Positions 52,895-64,000 of a stretch of DNA of 64,000 bases are shown one piece after another. Under the pieces are notes generated by a model. It saw only the letters and a list, made by a program, of their open reading frames with translations. It ran no database searches and was not told the DNA's origin. Position numbers and translations under genes: made by a program. Source of the stretch: Marinobacterium sediminicola (GTDB lineage Bacteria; Pseudomonadota; Gammaproteobacteria; Pseudomonadales; Balneatricaceae); assembly GCF_022343685.1 (NCBI RefSeq), contig NZ_CP092123.1, positions 3,286,001 through 3,350,000 of the forward strand, in the 5' to 3' direction. Within the stretch, counting starts at the first letter, position 1. Every line of letters begins with the position of its first letter.

Positions 52895-52909
52895 CCGTCG
52901 GACCGACGG
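52895..52909 (-). promoter_or_regulatory. Hairpin in the rpsL-rpsG gap (possible part of an S7 site)
   Basis: CCGTCG and CGACGG around a three-base loop, directly after the rpsL stop, in a 154-base spacer whose E. coli counterpart is the S7 repressor-binding region. Position and structure fit; binding is not shown. Confidence 0.35.
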
Positions 52910-52911
52910 AA

Positions 52912-53286
52912 TTAGGACTTGGGACGCTTGGTACCGTACTTGGAACGACCCTGTTTACGATCGTTAACACCAGAGCAGTCCAAAGAACCGCGAACAGTGT
53001 GGTAACGAACACCCGGGAGGTCCTTTACTCGACCGCCACGGATCAGAACAACGGAGTGTTCCTGCAGGTTGTGACCTTCACCACCGATGTAGGAAGACAC
53101 TTCAAAGCCGTTGGTCAGACGCACACGACATACTTTACGCAGAGCCGAGTTCGGCTTCTTCGGAGTAGTAGTGTAAACACGGGTACATACACCGCGACGC
53201 TGCGGACATGCCTGAAGCGCACGAACGTCGCTCTGCTGTACCTTGCGCTTACGCGGCTTGCGTACCAACTGGTTGATTGTTGCCAT
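52912..53286 (-). CDS. rpsL: Small ribosomal subunit protein S12
   Basis: S12 controls decoding accuracy. The 124 residues contain [17 protein letters not shown] and [17 protein letters not shown]; both Lys positions where streptomycin-resistance changes fall (about 43 and 88) are wild type, and the Asp modified by RimO is present. It is the first gene after rpoC, behind a promoter that overlaps the rpoC terminator hairpin. Confidence 0.97.
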   Translation of the reverse strand: MATINQLVRKPRKRKVQQSDVRALQACPQRRGVCTRVYTTTPKKPNSALRKVCRVRLTNGFEVSSYIGGEGHNLQEHSVVLIRGGRVKDLPGVRYHTVRGSLDCSGVNDRKQGRSKYGTKRPKS

Positions 53287-53350
53287 TAAGCAAACTCCAC
53301 GTTTGGTTTATAAGCACCATTAAAAAGCCGGATTGCTATCCAGCACGAAA

Positions 53351-53378
53351 GGGCCGGAATTTTAATCAATTCCGGCCC
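53351..53378 (-). terminator. Hairpin after rpoC (partial terminator)
   Basis: GGGCCGGAATT and AATTCCGGCCC form an 11-bp stem with six-base loop, followed on the minus strand by TTTCG. The T-run is short, so termination may be incomplete. The same bases carry the -10 box of the rpsL promoter. Confidence 0.7.
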
Positions 53379-53388
53379 CCGACGTCAA
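53359..53388 (-). promoter_or_regulatory. Promoter of the str genes (rpsL-rpsG-fusA-tufA)
   Basis: On the minus strand TTGACG (53388-53383), 18 bases and TAAAAT (53364-53359). The spacer and -10 lie inside the rpoC hairpin. A start near 53352 gives a 65-nt leader before rpsL. Confidence 0.65.
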
Positions 53389-53402
53389 TTATTGAGCAAT
53401 AT

Positions 53403-56400
53403 TTACTCAGCGTCTGGCGACATGGAGGCGTTCAGTGCTTCCGTCAGTGCCTGCTGCACTTCTTCTGCACTTACAGTGACGCCCTCTGTTGCCATTTGAC
53501 GTTTACGCTTGCGTTCGCTGTGGTACGCCAAACCGGTACCTGCCGGAATCAGACGACCCACAACAACGTTTTCTTTCAGGCCACGCAGGAAGTCGCGCTT
53601 GCCGGTTACCGCACCTTCGGTCAGTACGCGAGTCGTTTCCTGGAACGACGCCGCAGAGATGAAGGATTCGGTTGCCAGAGATGCCTTGGTGATACCCAGC
53701 AGTACACGCTCGTACTTACAGGTAATCTTGCCTTCGGCTTCCAGACGCTTGTTCTCTTCAACGATAGCCGCGTATTCAACCTGGTCACCCGGAATGAAGT
53801 CAGAGTCACCGGCATCAACGATTTCAGCCTTGCGCAACATCTGGCGCACGATTACTTCGATATGCTTATCGTTGATCGCAACACCCTGGAGGCGATAAAC
53901 CTCCTGAATTTCGCTGACGATGTACTTGGCCAGTTCTTTAACACCCAGAATTCGAAGGATGTCATGTGCGTTCGACGGACCGTCAGACAGCACTTCACCC
54001 TTCTCAACGGTTTCACCTTCGAATACGTTCAGGTTTCGCCATTTTTGGATCATGGTCTCAACCGGATCACTGCCGTCATTCGGCGTAATCACGATGCGAC
54101 GCTTGCCCTTGGTTTCCTTGCCGAAGGTTACGCTACCGGACACTTCTGCCAGTACGGCAGACTCTTTCGGCTTACGCGCTTCGAACAGGTCGGCAACTCG
54201 TGGCAGACCACCGGTAATGTCCTTGTTGACCGAGCCTTCCTGCGGAATACGCGCCAGGATGTCACCGATCTGTACTTCCGCACCATCATTCAGGTTGACG
54301 ATCGCTTTAGCTGGCAGCAGGTACTGCGCCGGCATTTCGGTACCCGGGTGGTACACGTCGTTACCATTGGCATCGACCAGCTTGATCATCGGACGGATGT
54401 CCTTGCCAGCCTGCGGACGATCCTTCGCATCGAGAATTTCGATCGTGGACAGACCGGTCAGCTCATCCGTCTGACGCTTGATGGTAATACCGTCTTCCAT
54501 GCCGACGAACTCGACCTTACCCGCCACTTCAGTGACGATCGGGTGAGTATGCGGGTCCCAGTTGGCGACAACAGCACCGGCATCGACCTTGGAGCCGTCA
54601 CGTACCTTGATGATGGCACCGTATGGGAGCTTGTAGCGCTCGCGCTCACGGCCGTGCTCATCGGTGACGCCCAGCTCACCGGAACGGGAAGTGGCCACCA
54701 GGTTACCATCGGTACGCTCTACAAACTTCAGGTTATGCAGACGAATCTCGCCACCGTTCTTCACCTGAATGCTGTCAACCGCAGCCGCTCGAGAAGCCGC
54801 ACCACCGATGTGGAACGTACGCATGGTCAGCTGTGTACCCGGCTCACCGATTGACTGAGCGGCGATTACACCGACAGCTTCACCACGGTTGACCAGATGC
54901 CCACGACCCAGGTCGCGACCATAACAGTTGGAGCAAATACCGTGCTGAGATTCACAGGTGATTGCAGAGCGAACCACGATCTCATCAATACCGCTGTAGG
55001 CTTCATCATTTTCCAGACGATGCACCCAGGCTTCATCGATCAGGGTACCTGCCGGGATCAGCGTTTCGGTCTCGGCCGGGTTCAGCACGTCCTCGGCCAC
55101 AACACGGCCCAGTACTCGCTCACCCAGGGTCACGATCACATCACCACCCTCGATCATCGGCTGTACGATAACGCCACGATCGGTACCGCAATCTTCTTCC
55201 GTAATCACCACGTCCTGAGCCACGTCAACCAGACGACGGGTCAGGTAACCGGAGTTAGCGGTCTTCAATGCAGTATCTGCAAGACCCTTACGCGCACCGT
55301 GCGTGGAGATGAAGTACTGGAGTACGTTCAGACCTTCACGGAAGTTCGCTACGATCGGTGTCTCGATGATGGAGCCGTCCGGCTTCGCCATCAGGCCTCG
55401 CATACCGGCCAGCTGACGAATCTGAGCGGCGCTACCACGCGCACCGGAGTCGGCCATCATGTAGACGGAGTTGAACGACTCCTGCTCTATCTGATTGCCT
55501 TCAGCATCGGTCACGATATCCACTTTCAGGTTATCCATCATCTTCTTGGCCAGCAGCTCGTTGGCACGTGACCAGATGTCGATAACCTTGTTGTATTTCT
55601 CGCCCTGAGTTACCAGACCGTCAGCGAACTGACGCTCGATCTCTTTAACTTCGGCATCCGCTTCGGCGATGATTTCAACCTTCTCGGCCGGAATTTCGAA
55701 GTCGTTTACGCCGATAGAAGAACCGGACATGGTTGCCTGACGGAAACCGGTGTACATCAGCTGGTCAGCAAAGATAACCGTATCTTTCAGACCACAGCGG
55801 CGATAGGCTTCGTTCAACAGCTTGGAGATCGCCTTCTTCTTCATGGTCTGGTTGACCAGAGAGAACGGCAGTCCCGCCGGAACAATATCGAACAGCATGG
55901 CACGACCGACAGTGGTGTCCTGCAAGCCATAGCGCTCTTCTACGTTGCCTTCGATATCACGGATAACTTCACGGATACGGACCTTGATACGCGCCTGCAG
56001 ATGCACCTGACCGGCGCCGTGGGCACGCTGGACTTCCTTGATGTCAGAGAAGACCATGCCTTCGCCCTTGGCAGCGACACGCTCACGGGTCATGTAGTAC
56101 AGACCCAGTACCACGTCCTGAGACGGCACGATGATCGGCTCGCCGTTCGCCGGTGACAGGATATTGTTGGTCGACATCATCAGCGCACGGGCTTCGAGCT
56201 GGGCTTCCAGTGTCAGCGGCACGTGTACTGCCATCTGGTCACCGTCAAAGTCGGCGTTGTAAGCCGCACAGACCAGCGGGTGCAGCTGAATCGCCTTACC
56301 TTCGATCAGGACCGGTTCGAACGCCTGGATACCCAGACGGTGCAGTGTCGGCGCACGGTTCAACAGAACCGGGTGCTCACGAATCACTTCATCGAGGATA

Positions 56401-57629
56401 TCCCAAACCAGCGGCTCTTCGCGCTCGACCATCTTCTTGGCGGCCTTGATAGTGGTCGCGTGACCACGCAATTCCAGCTTGGAGAAGATGAACGGCTTGA
56501 ACAGTTCCAATGCCATTTTCTTCGGCAGACCACACTGGTGCAGGCGCAGGTAAGGACCGACCACGATTACGGAACGGCCGGAGTAATCCACACGCTTACC
56601 GAGCAGGTTCTGACGGAAACGACCCTGCTTACCCTTGATCATATCGGCCAGGGATTTCAGCGGACGCTTGTTGGATCCGGTAATGGCACGACCGCGACGG
56701 CCGTTATCCAGCAGTGCATCGACGGACTCCTGCAGCATGCGCTTCTCGTTGCGCACGATGATGTCCGGTGCATTCAGGTCCAGCAGTCGCTTCAGACGGT
56801 TGTTACGGTTGATCACGCGACGATACAGATCGTTCAGATCGGAGGTCGCGAATCGGCCACCATCCAGCGGTACCAGCGGACGCAGGTCCGGCGGCAGAAC
56901 CGGCAGCACTTCCATGATCATCCAGGCAGGATTGTTGCCGGACTTCAGGAAAGCTTCGAGCAGCTTCAAACGCTTGGACAGTTTCTTGATCTTGGTTTCG
57001 GAGTTGGTCTGCGGCAGCTCTTCACGCAGTTGCTGACACTCTTCTTCAAGATCGATGGAAGCCAGCAGTTCCTTGACCGCCTCGGCACCCATGCGCGCAT
57101 CGAATTCGTCGCCAAACTCTTCCAGCGCTTCAAAGTACTGCTCGTCGTTCAGCATTTGTCCACGCTCCAGCGTGGTCATGCCTGGTTCGATTACGACAAA
57201 GGACTCAAAGTAAAGCACACGCTCGATGTCACGCAGGGTCATATCCAGCATCAGACCGATACGGGACGGCAGTGACTTGAGGAACCAGATATGAGCAACC
57301 GGAGAGGCCAGCTCAATGTGACCCATGCGCTCACGACGCACTTTGGTCTGGGTCACTTCAACGCCACACTTCTCACAGATAACACCACGGTGCTTCATGC
57401 GCTTGTACTTGCCGCACAGACACTCGTAGTCCTTCACCGGGCCGAAGATCTTGGCGCAGAACAGGCCGTCACGCTCCGGTTTGAAGGTACGGTAGTTGAT
57501 AGTTTCCGGCTTTTTAACTTCACCGTAGGACCAGGAACGGATCATGTCCGGTGATGCCAGGGATACGCGAATGGAGTCGAACTCTTCGGACTGTCCCTGG
57601 GACTTCAGCAGATTCAGCAAATCTTTCAT
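53403..57629 (-). CDS. rpoC: RNA polymerase beta' subunit
   Basis: The 1408-residue catalytic subunit has the N-terminal zinc ribbon ([19 protein letters not shown]), the magnesium-binding N-A-D-F-D-G-D-Q-M near 460, the trigger-loop region and the second zinc site ([19 protein letters not shown]). The length is close to the E. coli subunit (1407). It follows rpoB by 77 bases and precedes a partial terminator. Confidence 0.98.
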   Translation of the reverse strand: MKDLLNLLKSQGQSEEFDSIRVSLASPDMIRSWSYGEVKKPETINYRTFKPERDGLFCAKIFGPVKDYECLCGKYKRMKHRGVICEKCGVEVTQTKVRRERMGHIELASPVAHIWFLKSLPSRIGLMLDMTLRDIERVLYFESFVVIEPGMTTLERGQMLNDEQYFEALEEFGDEFDARMGAEAVKELLASIDLEEECQQLREELPQTNSETKIKKLSKRLKLLEAFLKSGNNPAWMIMEVLPVLPPDLRPLVPLDGGRFATSDLNDLYRRVINRNNRLKRLLDLNAPDIIVRNEKRMLQESVDALLDNGRRGRAITGSNKRPLKSLADMIKGKQGRFRQNLLGKRVDYSGRSVIVVGPYLRLHQCGLPKKMALELFKPFIFSKLELRGHATTIKAAKKMVEREEPLVWDILDEVIREHPVLLNRAPTLHRLGIQAFEPVLIEGKAIQLHPLVCAAYNADFDGDQMAVHVPLTLEAQLEARALMMSTNNILSPANGEPIIVPSQDVVLGLYYMTRERVAAKGEGMVFSDIKEVQRAHGAGQVHLQARIKVRIREVIRDIEGNVEERYGLQDTTVGRAMLFDIVPAGLPFSLVNQTMKKKAISKLLNEAYRRCGLKDTVIFADQLMYTGFRQATMSGSSIGVNDFEIPAEKVEIIAEADAEVKEIERQFADGLVTQGEKYNKVIDIWSRANELLAKKMMDNLKVDIVTDAEGNQIEQESFNSVYMMADSGARGSAAQIRQLAGMRGLMAKPDGSIIETPIVANFREGLNVLQYFISTHGARKGLADTALKTANSGYLTRRLVDVAQDVVITEEDCGTDRGVIVQPMIEGGDVIVTLGERVLGRVVAEDVLNPAETETLIPAGTLIDEAWVHRLENDEAYSGIDEIVVRSAITCESQHGICSNCYGRDLGRGHLVNRGEAVGVIAAQSIGEPGTQLTMRTFHIGGAASRAAAVDSIQVKNGGEIRLHNLKFVERTDGNLVATSRSGELGVTDEHGRERERYKLPYGAIIKVRDGSKVDAGAVVANWDPHTHPIVTEVAGKVEFVGMEDGITIKRQTDELTGLSTIEILDAKDRPQAGKDIRPMIKLVDANGNDVYHPGTEMPAQYLLPAKAIVNLNDGAEVQIGDILARIPQEGSVNKDITGGLPRVADLFEARKPKESAVLAEVSGSVTFGKETKGKRRIVITPNDGSDPVETMIQKWRNLNVFEGETVEKGEVLSDGPSNAHDILRILGVKELAKYIVSEIQEVYRLQGVAINDKHIEVIVRQMLRKAEIVDAGDSDFIPGDQVEYAAIVEENKRLEAEGKITCKYERVLLGITKASLATESFISAASFQETTRVLTEGAVTGKRDFLRGLKENVVVGRLIPAGTGLAYHSERKRKRQMATEGVTVSAEEVQQALTEALNASMSPDAE

Positions 57630-57706
57630 TGTCTATAGCTCCTCGCGGAGTTCTCTGCGCCGGAGCCCTTTATCGAAAAGGGCCCCGACTGGTGATCATT
57701 CAGGAC

Positions 57707-60700
57707 TTATTCGCTCTCAAGCTCGATATCAATACCGAGTGAGCGGATTTCCTTGATCAATACGTTGAACGATTCCGGCATGCCCGGTTCCATACGATGA
57801 TCGCCGTCGACGATGTTCTTGTACATCTTGGTACGGCCATTCACATCGTCCGACTTCACGGTCAGCATCTCCTGCAGGGTGTAGGCGGCACCGTAAGCTT
57901 CCAGTGCCCAGACCTCCATCTCACCGAAACGCTGACCACCGAACTGCGCCTTACCACCCAGCGGCTGCTGGGTAACCAGGCTGTAGGAGCCGGTGGAACG
58001 TGCGTGCATCTTGTCGTCGACCAGGTGGTTCAACTTCAGCATGTACATGTAACCTACGGTTACCGGACGGTCGAAGAGGTCACCGGTGCGGCCATCGTAC
58101 AGGCGTACCTGACCACTGTCGTCCATATCTGCCAGACGCAGCAGCGCCTTGATTTCACTTTCCTTGGCACCATCGAATACCGGCGTTGCCAGCGGTACGC
58201 CACGACGCAGGTTAGCCGCCAGTTCCAGGATTTCATCATCACTGAAGCTGTCCAGATCTTCCTGATGACCGGCAGGACGACCACCATGTTCACCATTGTA
58301 GATCTGGTGCAGGAATTCACGCAGCGCCTTGACCTTCTCGGCCTTGGCCTGCTCCTGCTCAAGCATGGCATTGATCTTGCGACCCAGTCCGGTCGCCGCC
58401 ATACCCAGGTGCGTCTCCAGGATCTGACCCACGTTCATACGTGAAGGTACACCCAGAGGGTTAAGGACGATGTCTACCGGCTCACCATGCTTGTCGTAAG
58501 GCATGTCTTCCACCGGCATGATCACGGAGATAACACCCTTGTTACCGTGACGACCCGCCATCTTGTCACCCGGCTGTACGCGACGCTTGGTGGCCACGTA
58601 AACCTTGACGATCTTCAGTACGCCCGGAGCCAGATCATCACCGGTCTGCAGCTTGCTCTTCTTGTCTTCGAAGCGCTTGTCGAGTTGCTCACGACGCTCT
58701 TCCAGCTGCTTCTTGGCCAGTTCCAGTTCTTCGCTGATCGCTTCGTCTGCGACACGAATCTTGAACCATTCGGACTTCTTCAGACCTGCCAGGAACTCGT
58801 CACTGATGACTTCGCCCTTCTTCAGGCCAGCGCCGCCTTCAGCACTCAGGCCAACCAGCTTACGCTGCAGACGTTCGAAGGTTGCCTGCTCGACAATCCG
58901 GAACTCTTCGTTCAGGTCCTTGCGGATCGCATCCAGCTCGGACTTTTCGATAGACAGAGCACGCTCGTCTTTCTGTACACCATCACGGGTGAACACCTGA
59001 ACGTCGATCACCTTGCCGACAGTACCGGTCTTCACGCGAAGAGAAGTGTCCTTAACATCGGACGCTTTTTCACCGAAGATCGCACGCAGCAGCTTCTCTT
59101 CCGGTGTCAGCTGGGTTTCACCTTTTGGTGTCACTTTACCGACCAGAATGTCGCCCGGCCCCACTTCAGCACCGATATGTACGATACCGGCTTCATCCAG
59201 CTTGGCCAGCGCGGACTCGCCCACATTGGGGATATCGGAAGTAATTTCTTCCGGCCCCAGCTTGGTATCACGAGCCACACAGGTCAGTTCCTGAATGTGG
59301 ATAGTGGTAAAACGGTCTTCCTGAACCACACGCTCGGAGATGAGGATGGAGTCCTCGAAGTTGTAACCGTTCCAAGGCATGAACGCGATACGCATGTTCT
59401 GGCCCAGTGCCAGCTCACCCAGATCGACAGACGGGCCATCGGCCATCACGTCACCACGCTGTACCACATCACCCGGGTTCACAATTGAACGCTGGTTGAT
59501 ACAGGTGTTCTGGTTGGACCGCACGTACTTGGTCAGGTTGTAGATATCCACACCGGCATCACCGGCCTGTACTTCGTCATCGTGAACACGAACCACGATG
59601 CGCGCAGCATCTACGGACTCGATCACACCGCCACGACGAGCAACCACACAGACACCGGAGTCCTGAGCCACGTTGCGCTCGATACCGGTACCCACCAGCG
59701 GCTTCTCGGCACGCAGAGTCGGCACGGCCTGACGCTGCATGTTGGAACCCATCAATGCACGGTTGGCGTCATCGTGTTCAAGGAACGGAATCAGGGACGC
59801 TGCAACGGATACCACCTGACGCGGCGACACGTCCATGTACTGGACACGTTCCGGGCCCATTACGGTGAATTCGTTCAGGTGACGCACTGCAACCAGTTCA
59901 TCAGTCAGACGACCTTCATCATCCATGGCTGCAGAGGCCTGGGCGATGACATACTTGTTTTCTTCAATCGCGGACAGGTAATCGATTTCGTCGGTTACCT
60001 TGCCATCGACGACACGACGGTACGGTGTTTCCAGGAAGCCGTAGTCGTTGGTGCGGGCGAATACCGCCAGCGAGTTGATCAGGCCGATGTTCGGACCTTC
60101 AGGAGTCTCGATCGGACATACACGACCATAGTGAGTCGGGTGTACGTCTCGCACTTCGAAGCCAGCACGTTCGCGGGTCAGACCACCCGGACCCAAGGCA
60201 GACACACGTCGCTTGTGCGTCACTTCGGACAGCGGGTTGTTCTGGTCCATGAACTGGGACAACTGGGATGAACCGAAGAACTCCTTGATCGCAGCGGCCA
60301 CCGGCTTGGCGTTGATCAGATCCTGAGGCATCAGGTTGTCGGACTCAGCCATGGACAGACGTTCACGCACGGCGCGTTCAACACGAACCAGACCGACACG
60401 GAACTGGTTCTCGGCCATTTCACCGACGGAACGGATACGACGGTTACCCAGGTGGTCGATGTCGTCGACAGTGCCCTTACCGTTACGGATGTCGATCAGG
60501 GTCTTCATCACGTCCAGAATGTCATCCTTATCCAGGATGCCATTGCCAGTCACTTCTTCGCGACCCAGGCGACGGTTGAACTTCATACGACCAACCGCGG
60601 ACAGGTCATAGCGTTCGTCAGAGAAGAACAGGTTCTCAAACAGCCCTTCAGCTGATTCCTTCGTGGGCGGCTCGCCCGGACGCATCATGCGGTAGATTTC

Positions 60701-61807
60701 GACCAGTGCTTCAAGCTGGTTGCGGGTCGGGTCGATACGCAGAGTGTCTGAAATGAACGATCCACAATCCAGATCGTTGGTGTACAGTGTCTCGATGCGA
60801 TCAATGCCCAGCACCTGCATCTTGCCGATCAGCTCTTCGGTGATCTCGGCGTTGCAGTTGGCGATCAGCTCACCGGTCGTCGGATCGACCAGGTTACGTG
60901 CCAGCGCCTTGCCGATCAGGTATTCAGCCGGAACATTCAGCTGCTGCATACCGGCCTTGGCCATCTGACGAATGTGACGCGGGGTGATACGACGACCCGC
61001 TTCCACAATGACGTTACCTTCCGGGTCCTTGATTTCGAAGGACATGGTTTCGCCGCGCAGGCGTTCCGGAATCAGGTCCATCCAGATGCTGTCGTCTTCC
61101 AGAGTCCAGCCAGTGGTATCAAAGAAGGTTTCCAGAATCTCTTCCGCTTCGTAACCCAGCGCACGCAGCAGAATCGTTGCCGGCAGTTTACGGCGACGGT
61201 CGATACGTACGAACAGGCTATCCTTGGGATCGAACTCGAAGTCGAGCCAGGAGCCACGGTAGGGAATGATACGTGCGGAATACAGCAGTTTGCCGGAGGA
61301 GTGAGTCTTGCCCTTGTCATGGTCAAAGAACACACCCGGTGAACGGTGCAACTGGGACACGATTACACGCTCGGTACCGTTTACAACAAAGGTACCGTTT
61401 TCAGTCATCAGGGGCATTTCGCCCATGTAGACTTCCTGCTCCTTGATGTCTTTGACCGCCTTGGTAGACGAATCGCGGTCATAGATCACCAGGCGCACTT
61501 TGACGCGCAGAGGCGCTGCGTAGGTGATACCACGCTGCTGACACTCTTTCACGTCGAATACGGGTTCGCCCAGGCGGTAGCCGGCGTACTCGAGGGCTGC
61601 GTTGCCAGAGTAAGAGACAATTGGAAATACGGAATTGAACGCAGCGTGCAAGCCTTCGTCACGACGTCCTTCGCCAGCGCTGCCGTCCTGCAAGAAGCGA
61701 CGGTAGGAGTCGAGCTGAATCGCCAACAGGTATGGCACATCCATAACCTGCCGCAACTTAGCGAAATTCTTGCGAATGCGTTTCTTCTCAGTATATGAAT
61801 AAGCCAT
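57707..61807 (-). CDS. rpoB: RNA polymerase beta subunit
   Basis: The 1366-residue beta subunit starts [20 protein letters not shown]. The rifampicin-binding region is wild type: [20 protein letters not shown] followed by [10 protein letters not shown], so rifampicin sensitivity is expected. The C-terminal clamp ends with [20 protein letters not shown] and the acidic [11 protein letters not shown]. An attenuator-like hairpin lies in the 180-base gap after rplL. Confidence 0.98.
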   Translation of the reverse strand: MAYSYTEKKRIRKNFAKLRQVMDVPYLLAIQLDSYRRFLQDGSAGEGRRDEGLHAAFNSVFPIVSYSGNAALEYAGYRLGEPVFDVKECQQRGITYAAPLRVKVRLVIYDRDSSTKAVKDIKEQEVYMGEMPLMTENGTFVVNGTERVIVSQLHRSPGVFFDHDKGKTHSSGKLLYSARIIPYRGSWLDFEFDPKDSLFVRIDRRRKLPATILLRALGYEAEEILETFFDTTGWTLEDDSIWMDLIPERLRGETMSFEIKDPEGNVIVEAGRRITPRHIRQMAKAGMQQLNVPAEYLIGKALARNLVDPTTGELIANCNAEITEELIGKMQVLGIDRIETLYTNDLDCGSFISDTLRIDPTRNQLEALVEIYRMMRPGEPPTKESAEGLFENLFFSDERYDLSAVGRMKFNRRLGREEVTGNGILDKDDILDVMKTLIDIRNGKGTVDDIDHLGNRRIRSVGEMAENQFRVGLVRVERAVRERLSMAESDNLMPQDLINAKPVAAAIKEFFGSSQLSQFMDQNNPLSEVTHKRRVSALGPGGLTRERAGFEVRDVHPTHYGRVCPIETPEGPNIGLINSLAVFARTNDYGFLETPYRRVVDGKVTDEIDYLSAIEENKYVIAQASAAMDDEGRLTDELVAVRHLNEFTVMGPERVQYMDVSPRQVVSVAASLIPFLEHDDANRALMGSNMQRQAVPTLRAEKPLVGTGIERNVAQDSGVCVVARRGGVIESVDAARIVVRVHDDEVQAGDAGVDIYNLTKYVRSNQNTCINQRSIVNPGDVVQRGDVMADGPSVDLGELALGQNMRIAFMPWNGYNFEDSILISERVVQEDRFTTIHIQELTCVARDTKLGPEEITSDIPNVGESALAKLDEAGIVHIGAEVGPGDILVGKVTPKGETQLTPEEKLLRAIFGEKASDVKDTSLRVKTGTVGKVIDVQVFTRDGVQKDERALSIEKSELDAIRKDLNEEFRIVEQATFERLQRKLVGLSAEGGAGLKKGEVISDEFLAGLKKSEWFKIRVADEAISEELELAKKQLEERREQLDKRFEDKKSKLQTGDDLAPGVLKIVKVYVATKRRVQPGDKMAGRHGNKGVISVIMPVEDMPYDKHGEPVDIVLNPLGVPSRMNVGQILETHLGMAATGLGRKINAMLEQEQAKAEKVKALREFLHQIYNGEHGGRPAGHQEDLDSFSDDEILELAANLRRGVPLATPVFDGAKESEIKALLRLADMDDSGQVRLYDGRTGDLFDRPVTVGYMYMLKLNHLVDDKMHARSTGSYSLVTQQPLGGKAQFGGQRFGEMEVWALEAYGAAYTLQEMLTVKSDDVNGRTKMYKNIVDGDHRMEPGMPESFNVLIKEIRSLGIDIELESE

Positions 61808-61910
61808 CAGTGTTCCCCAGCATCTGCACCCAGGTTGAGAAGCCAGTCCCCCTCGCAGGCCTGCGAACGGGCTGTGTAGCCATTATTTATTTGCTGTCTA
61901 TAAATAACGG

Positions 61911-61940
61911 AAAAAGGCCGGTGGCGTAACGCCACCAGCC
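61911..61940 (-). terminator. Attenuator-like hairpin between rplL and rpoB
   Basis: On the minus strand GGCTGGTGGCG pairs with CGCCACCGGCC around a three-base loop, followed by TTTTT. This is a strong intrinsic terminator by form, placed where E. coli has the attenuator that lowers rpoBC relative to the ribosomal proteins. A weaker AAGCAG/CTGCTT hairpin lies just before it. Confidence 0.8.
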
Positions 61941-61987
61941 ATACGCTTTTCAAGCAGTTTTACGCTGCTTTTTGCGCATCAACGCGA

Positions 61988-62356
61988 TTACTTGAGCTCA
62001 ACAGTCGCGCCAGCTTCTTCCAGCTCTTTCTTCAGAGCTTCAGCTTCTTCTTTAGAAGCGCCTTCTTTCACTGTAGACGGAGCGCCGTCAACCAGTTCTT
62101 TGGCTTCTTTCAGGCCCAGACCGGTAGCGCCACGAACAGCCTTGATGACGTTTACTTTCTTGTCACCAGCAGAAGCCAGAACAACGGTGAACTCAGTCTG
62201 CTCTTCAGCAGCACCAGCGTCGCCAGCCGGGCCAGCCATTACGGCAGCAGCAGCGGTAACACCGAATTTTTCTTCCATTGCTTCGATCAGAGCAACAACG
62301 TCCTTAACAGACATTTCAGCAACAGCGTTGATGATATCTTCGTGAGTCAGAGACAT
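61988..62356 (-). CDS. rplL: Large ribosomal subunit protein L7/L12
   Basis: L7/L12 forms the stalk that recruits translation GTPases. The 122 residues have an N-terminal dimer helix region ([20 protein letters not shown]), an Ala/Gly hinge (near 37-52) and the C-terminal domain with [20 protein letters not shown]. Four copies bind L10, whose gene lies 70 bases upstream. Confidence 0.98.
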   Translation of the reverse strand: MSLTHEDIINAVAEMSVKDVVALIEAMEEKFGVTAAAAVMAGPAGDAGAAEEQTEFTVVLASAGDKKVNVIKAVRGATGLGLKEAKELVDGAPSTVKEGASKEEAEALKKELEEAGATVELK

Positions 62357-62426
62357 GATTCAAATCCTGATAATTGGGTAGAGCGATAGCTCGTTAAAAC
62401 TTTCAAGAAACAGCCAAGAAGAAGTC

Positions 62427-62921
62427 TTAGGCAGCTTCCTGCTCTTTCTGGTCGCGAATTGCCGCAATGGTACGAACCAGCTTGCCAGCTGCAGCTTCTT
62501 TCATGACGCTCATCAGCTTGGCGATAGCTTCGTCGTAAGTCGGCAGGCTTGCCAGCATTGCGATGTCAACCACTTCGCCTTCGAACGCAGCAGTTTTCAG
62601 TTCAAACTGCTCGTTGCTCTTCGCGAAATCCTTGAGGATACGCGCACCGGCACCCGGGTGCTCGGTGGAGAATGCGATGATGGTCGGACCGACAAAGCTG
62701 TCCTGCAGACATGCGTAGTCAGTGCCTTCTACTGCGCGACGAGCCAGGGTGTTACGTACGACTTTCAGCCATACGCCATTTTCACGGGCTTCTTTTCGCA
62801 GAGCAGTCATCTGCTCTACAGTTACGCCGCGAGAATCGGCAACAACTGCAGACAGAGCAGACTTGGCAGCTTCCTGGACTTCAGCGACGATCGCTTTTTT
62901 GTCTTCGAGTCCTAATGCCAC
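62427..62921 (-). CDS. rplJ: Large ribosomal subunit protein L10
   Basis: L10 anchors L7/L12 to the ribosome, and the complex represses its own mRNA in many bacteria. The 164 residues start [20 protein letters not shown] and contain [20 protein letters not shown] and [20 protein letters not shown]; the Ala-rich C-terminal helix binds L7/L12. A 218-base structured leader precedes it. Confidence 0.97.
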   Translation of the reverse strand: MALGLEDKKAIVAEVQEAAKSALSAVVADSRGVTVEQMTALRKEARENGVWLKVVRNTLARRAVEGTDYACLQDSFVGPTIIAFSTEHPGAGARILKDFAKSNEQFELKTAAFEGEVVDIAMLASLPTYDEAIAKLMSVMKEAAAGKLVRTIAAIRDQKEQEAA

Positions 62922-63139
62922 GATTTACTCCTGGATTTAGTCTTTCGACTGTTTACCAACCACCCCTTGCGGGGCTTCTGAGTACGGTGGTTTTTGATTC
63001 GCGTGAATCTCACCGTCTGCGCAGGCTGGTGTTTCCATTAAGATGCCGCCACCCGAAGGTGGAACATCACCTGCGGTCTTTGACGGCCTTCGTCTCTGTA
63101 TTACAGGTCACGAAGACCCTCAAAAAACCTTTACGTCGA
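62922..63139 (-). promoter_or_regulatory. Structured leader of rplJ-rplL (probable L10 leader)
   Basis: The 218-base gap between rplA and rplJ holds two clear hairpins on the minus strand: CCACC-UUCG-GGUGG (63062-63049), a stable UUCG tetraloop stem, and AACCACC with GGTGGTT (62992-62986 / 62964-62958) enclosing CCCC-GCAA-GGGG. In E. coli the L10(L12)4 complex binds the leader of rplJ and represses both genes. Position fits; the kink-turn was not verified. Confidence 0.5.
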
Positions 63140-63835
63140 TCAGAAGCTCAGAGAGGACTGATCGATCGCCAGACCCGGGCCCATGGTAGTGGACAGGGTC
63201 ACTTTCTTAACGTATACGCCTTTGGCAGACGCAGGCTTCAGCTTCTTGAGCTCAGCCAGCAGTGCTTCCACGTTTTCCTTGATAGCCTGGCCTTCGAAGC
63301 CTAGCTTGCCAACGGAGCAGTGGATGATACCGTTCTTGTCGGTACGGAAACGCACCTGACCAGCCTTGGCATTGTTGACAGCAGTGGCCACATCAGGAGT
63401 CACTGTACCAACTTTCGGGTTCGGCATCAGACCACGCGGACCCAAGATCTGACCCAGCTGACCGACCACACGCATAGCGTCCGGAGTTGCGATCACAACG
63501 TCAAAATCCAGGTTACCAGCCTTGACCTGCTCAGCCAGATCATCGAAGCCAACCACGTCAGCACCTGCTGCTTTCGCTTTCTCAGCGTTTTCACCCTGAG
63601 CGAATACGGCAACACGTACATCTTTACCAGTACCGTTCGGCAGCACGCTTGAGCCACGCACAACCTGATCAGATTTACGCGGATCCACACCCAGGTTCAC
63701 AGCAACGTCAACAGACTCGGTGAACTTGACTGCAGAGATCTCACCCAGCAGCGCTACTGCGTCTGCAACCGGGTACAGCTTGCCGCTTTCAACCTTCTCA
63801 CGGATCGCCTTCTGGCGCTTAGTCAGCTTAGCCAT
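63140..63835 (-). CDS. rplA: Large ribosomal subunit protein L1
   Basis: L1 forms the mobile stalk at the E site and represses the rplK-rplA message in E. coli. The 231 residues start [18 protein letters not shown] and contain [19 protein letters not shown] and [20 protein letters not shown], the conserved RNA-binding parts. Its ATG shares one base with the rplK stop (TAATG). Confidence 0.97.
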   Translation of the reverse strand: MAKLTKRQKAIREKVESGKLYPVADAVALLGEISAVKFTESVDVAVNLGVDPRKSDQVVRGSSVLPNGTGKDVRVAVFAQGENAEKAKAAGADVVGFDDLAEQVKAGNLDFDVVIATPDAMRVVGQLGQILGPRGLMPNPKVGTVTPDVATAVNNAKAGQVRFRTDKNGIIHCSVGKLGFEGQAIKENVEALLAELKKLKPASAKGVYVKKVTLSTTMGPGLAIDQSSLSF

Positions 63836-64000
63836 TACTCATCACCCTCTACGACCAGACCCATGGAACGTGCGCTACCTGCGATGGTACGAACAGCTGC
63901 ATCCATATCGGAAGCAGTCAGGTCCGGCATCTTGGTGGTCGCAATCTCTTCCAGCTGAGCACGGGTAACAGAACCCACTTTCTCAGTATTCGGACGTGCA
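63835..64000 (-). CDS. rplK: Large ribosomal subunit protein L11 (C-terminal part)
   Basis: Only the last 54 residues are inside the window, starting in the A-R-P-N-T-E-K-V segment and ending [10 protein letters not shown]. This is the RNA-binding domain of L11, which holds the GTPase-associated centre of 23S rRNA. The stop TAA overlaps the rplA ATG by one base. The 5' part and its control region lie beyond the window. Confidence 0.95.
   Translation of the reverse strand, partial: ARPNTEKVGSVTRAQLEEIATTKMPDLTASDMDAAVRTIAGSARSMGLVVEGDE

Noticed and set aside
53277-54854. Open frame of 525 codons opposite rpoC
   Set aside because: Shadow frame of a highly conserved gene with no start signal or domain.

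Overview
The window is chromosomal core DNA of a Gram-negative gammaproteobacterium, most likely a marine Oceanospirillales-type organism close to the pseudomonad side of the class. The evidence is the gene orders bamD / rluD-pgeF-clpB, murJ-ribF-ileS-lspA-fkpB, ssb / uvrA next to rplQ, and fabA-fabB, together with an outer-membrane BamD lipoprotein and FabA/FabB anaerobic unsaturated fatty acid synthesis. The genus cannot be fixed from the sequence alone. I see no rRNA, tRNA, CRISPR array, insertion sequence, prophage or integration site.

Layout. 1-9.9 kb: the 5' part of clpB with a good sigma-32 type promoter, a Tat-exported PhoX phosphatase set between clpB and pgeF, then pgeF-rluD, divergent bamD, and a thiO-nadE pair. 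10-17.3 kb: a 484-nt stretch without a gene, then fkpB-lspA-ileS-ribF-murJ (lipoprotein maturation, translation, flavins, peptidoglycan) and divergent rpsT. 17.3-22.4 kb: proB, obgE, rpmA and rplU on one strand, divergent ispB, and tpm. 22.4-25.1 kb: fabA, fabB and plsC (fatty acid and phospholipid synthesis). 25-29.8 kb: a molybdenum cofactor block (moaA-moaB-moeA, then moaC-moaD) that carries two acyltransferase genes joined by stop/start overlaps or a 1-nt gap. 29.8-34.9 kb: a SirB2-like membrane protein, an RmlD-like reductase whose catalytic Tyr is Phe, ssb and divergent uvrA.

35-64 kb is one unbroken minus-strand run of translation and transcription genes. Reading with transcription it is rplK (partial)-rplA-rplJ-rplL-rpoB-rpoC-rpsL-rpsG-fusA-tufA, then the S10 operon (rpsJ to rpsQ), the spc operon (rplN to rpmJ) and the alpha operon (rpsM to rplQ). 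Internal promoters and hairpins can be read at the joints: a promoter overlapping the rpoC terminator hairpin before rpsL, a near-consensus promoter before rpsJ, a promoter bracketed by inverted repeats before rpsM, an attenuator-like hairpin before rpoB, and an unexpected terminator-like hairpin between rplN and rplX.

I found no new multi-gene system. The points most worth checking are the molybdenum cofactor/acyltransferase coupling without moaE, the Tyr-to-Phe RmlD-like protein, the absence of ispH beside fkpB, and the regulatory architecture inside the ribosomal gene run.
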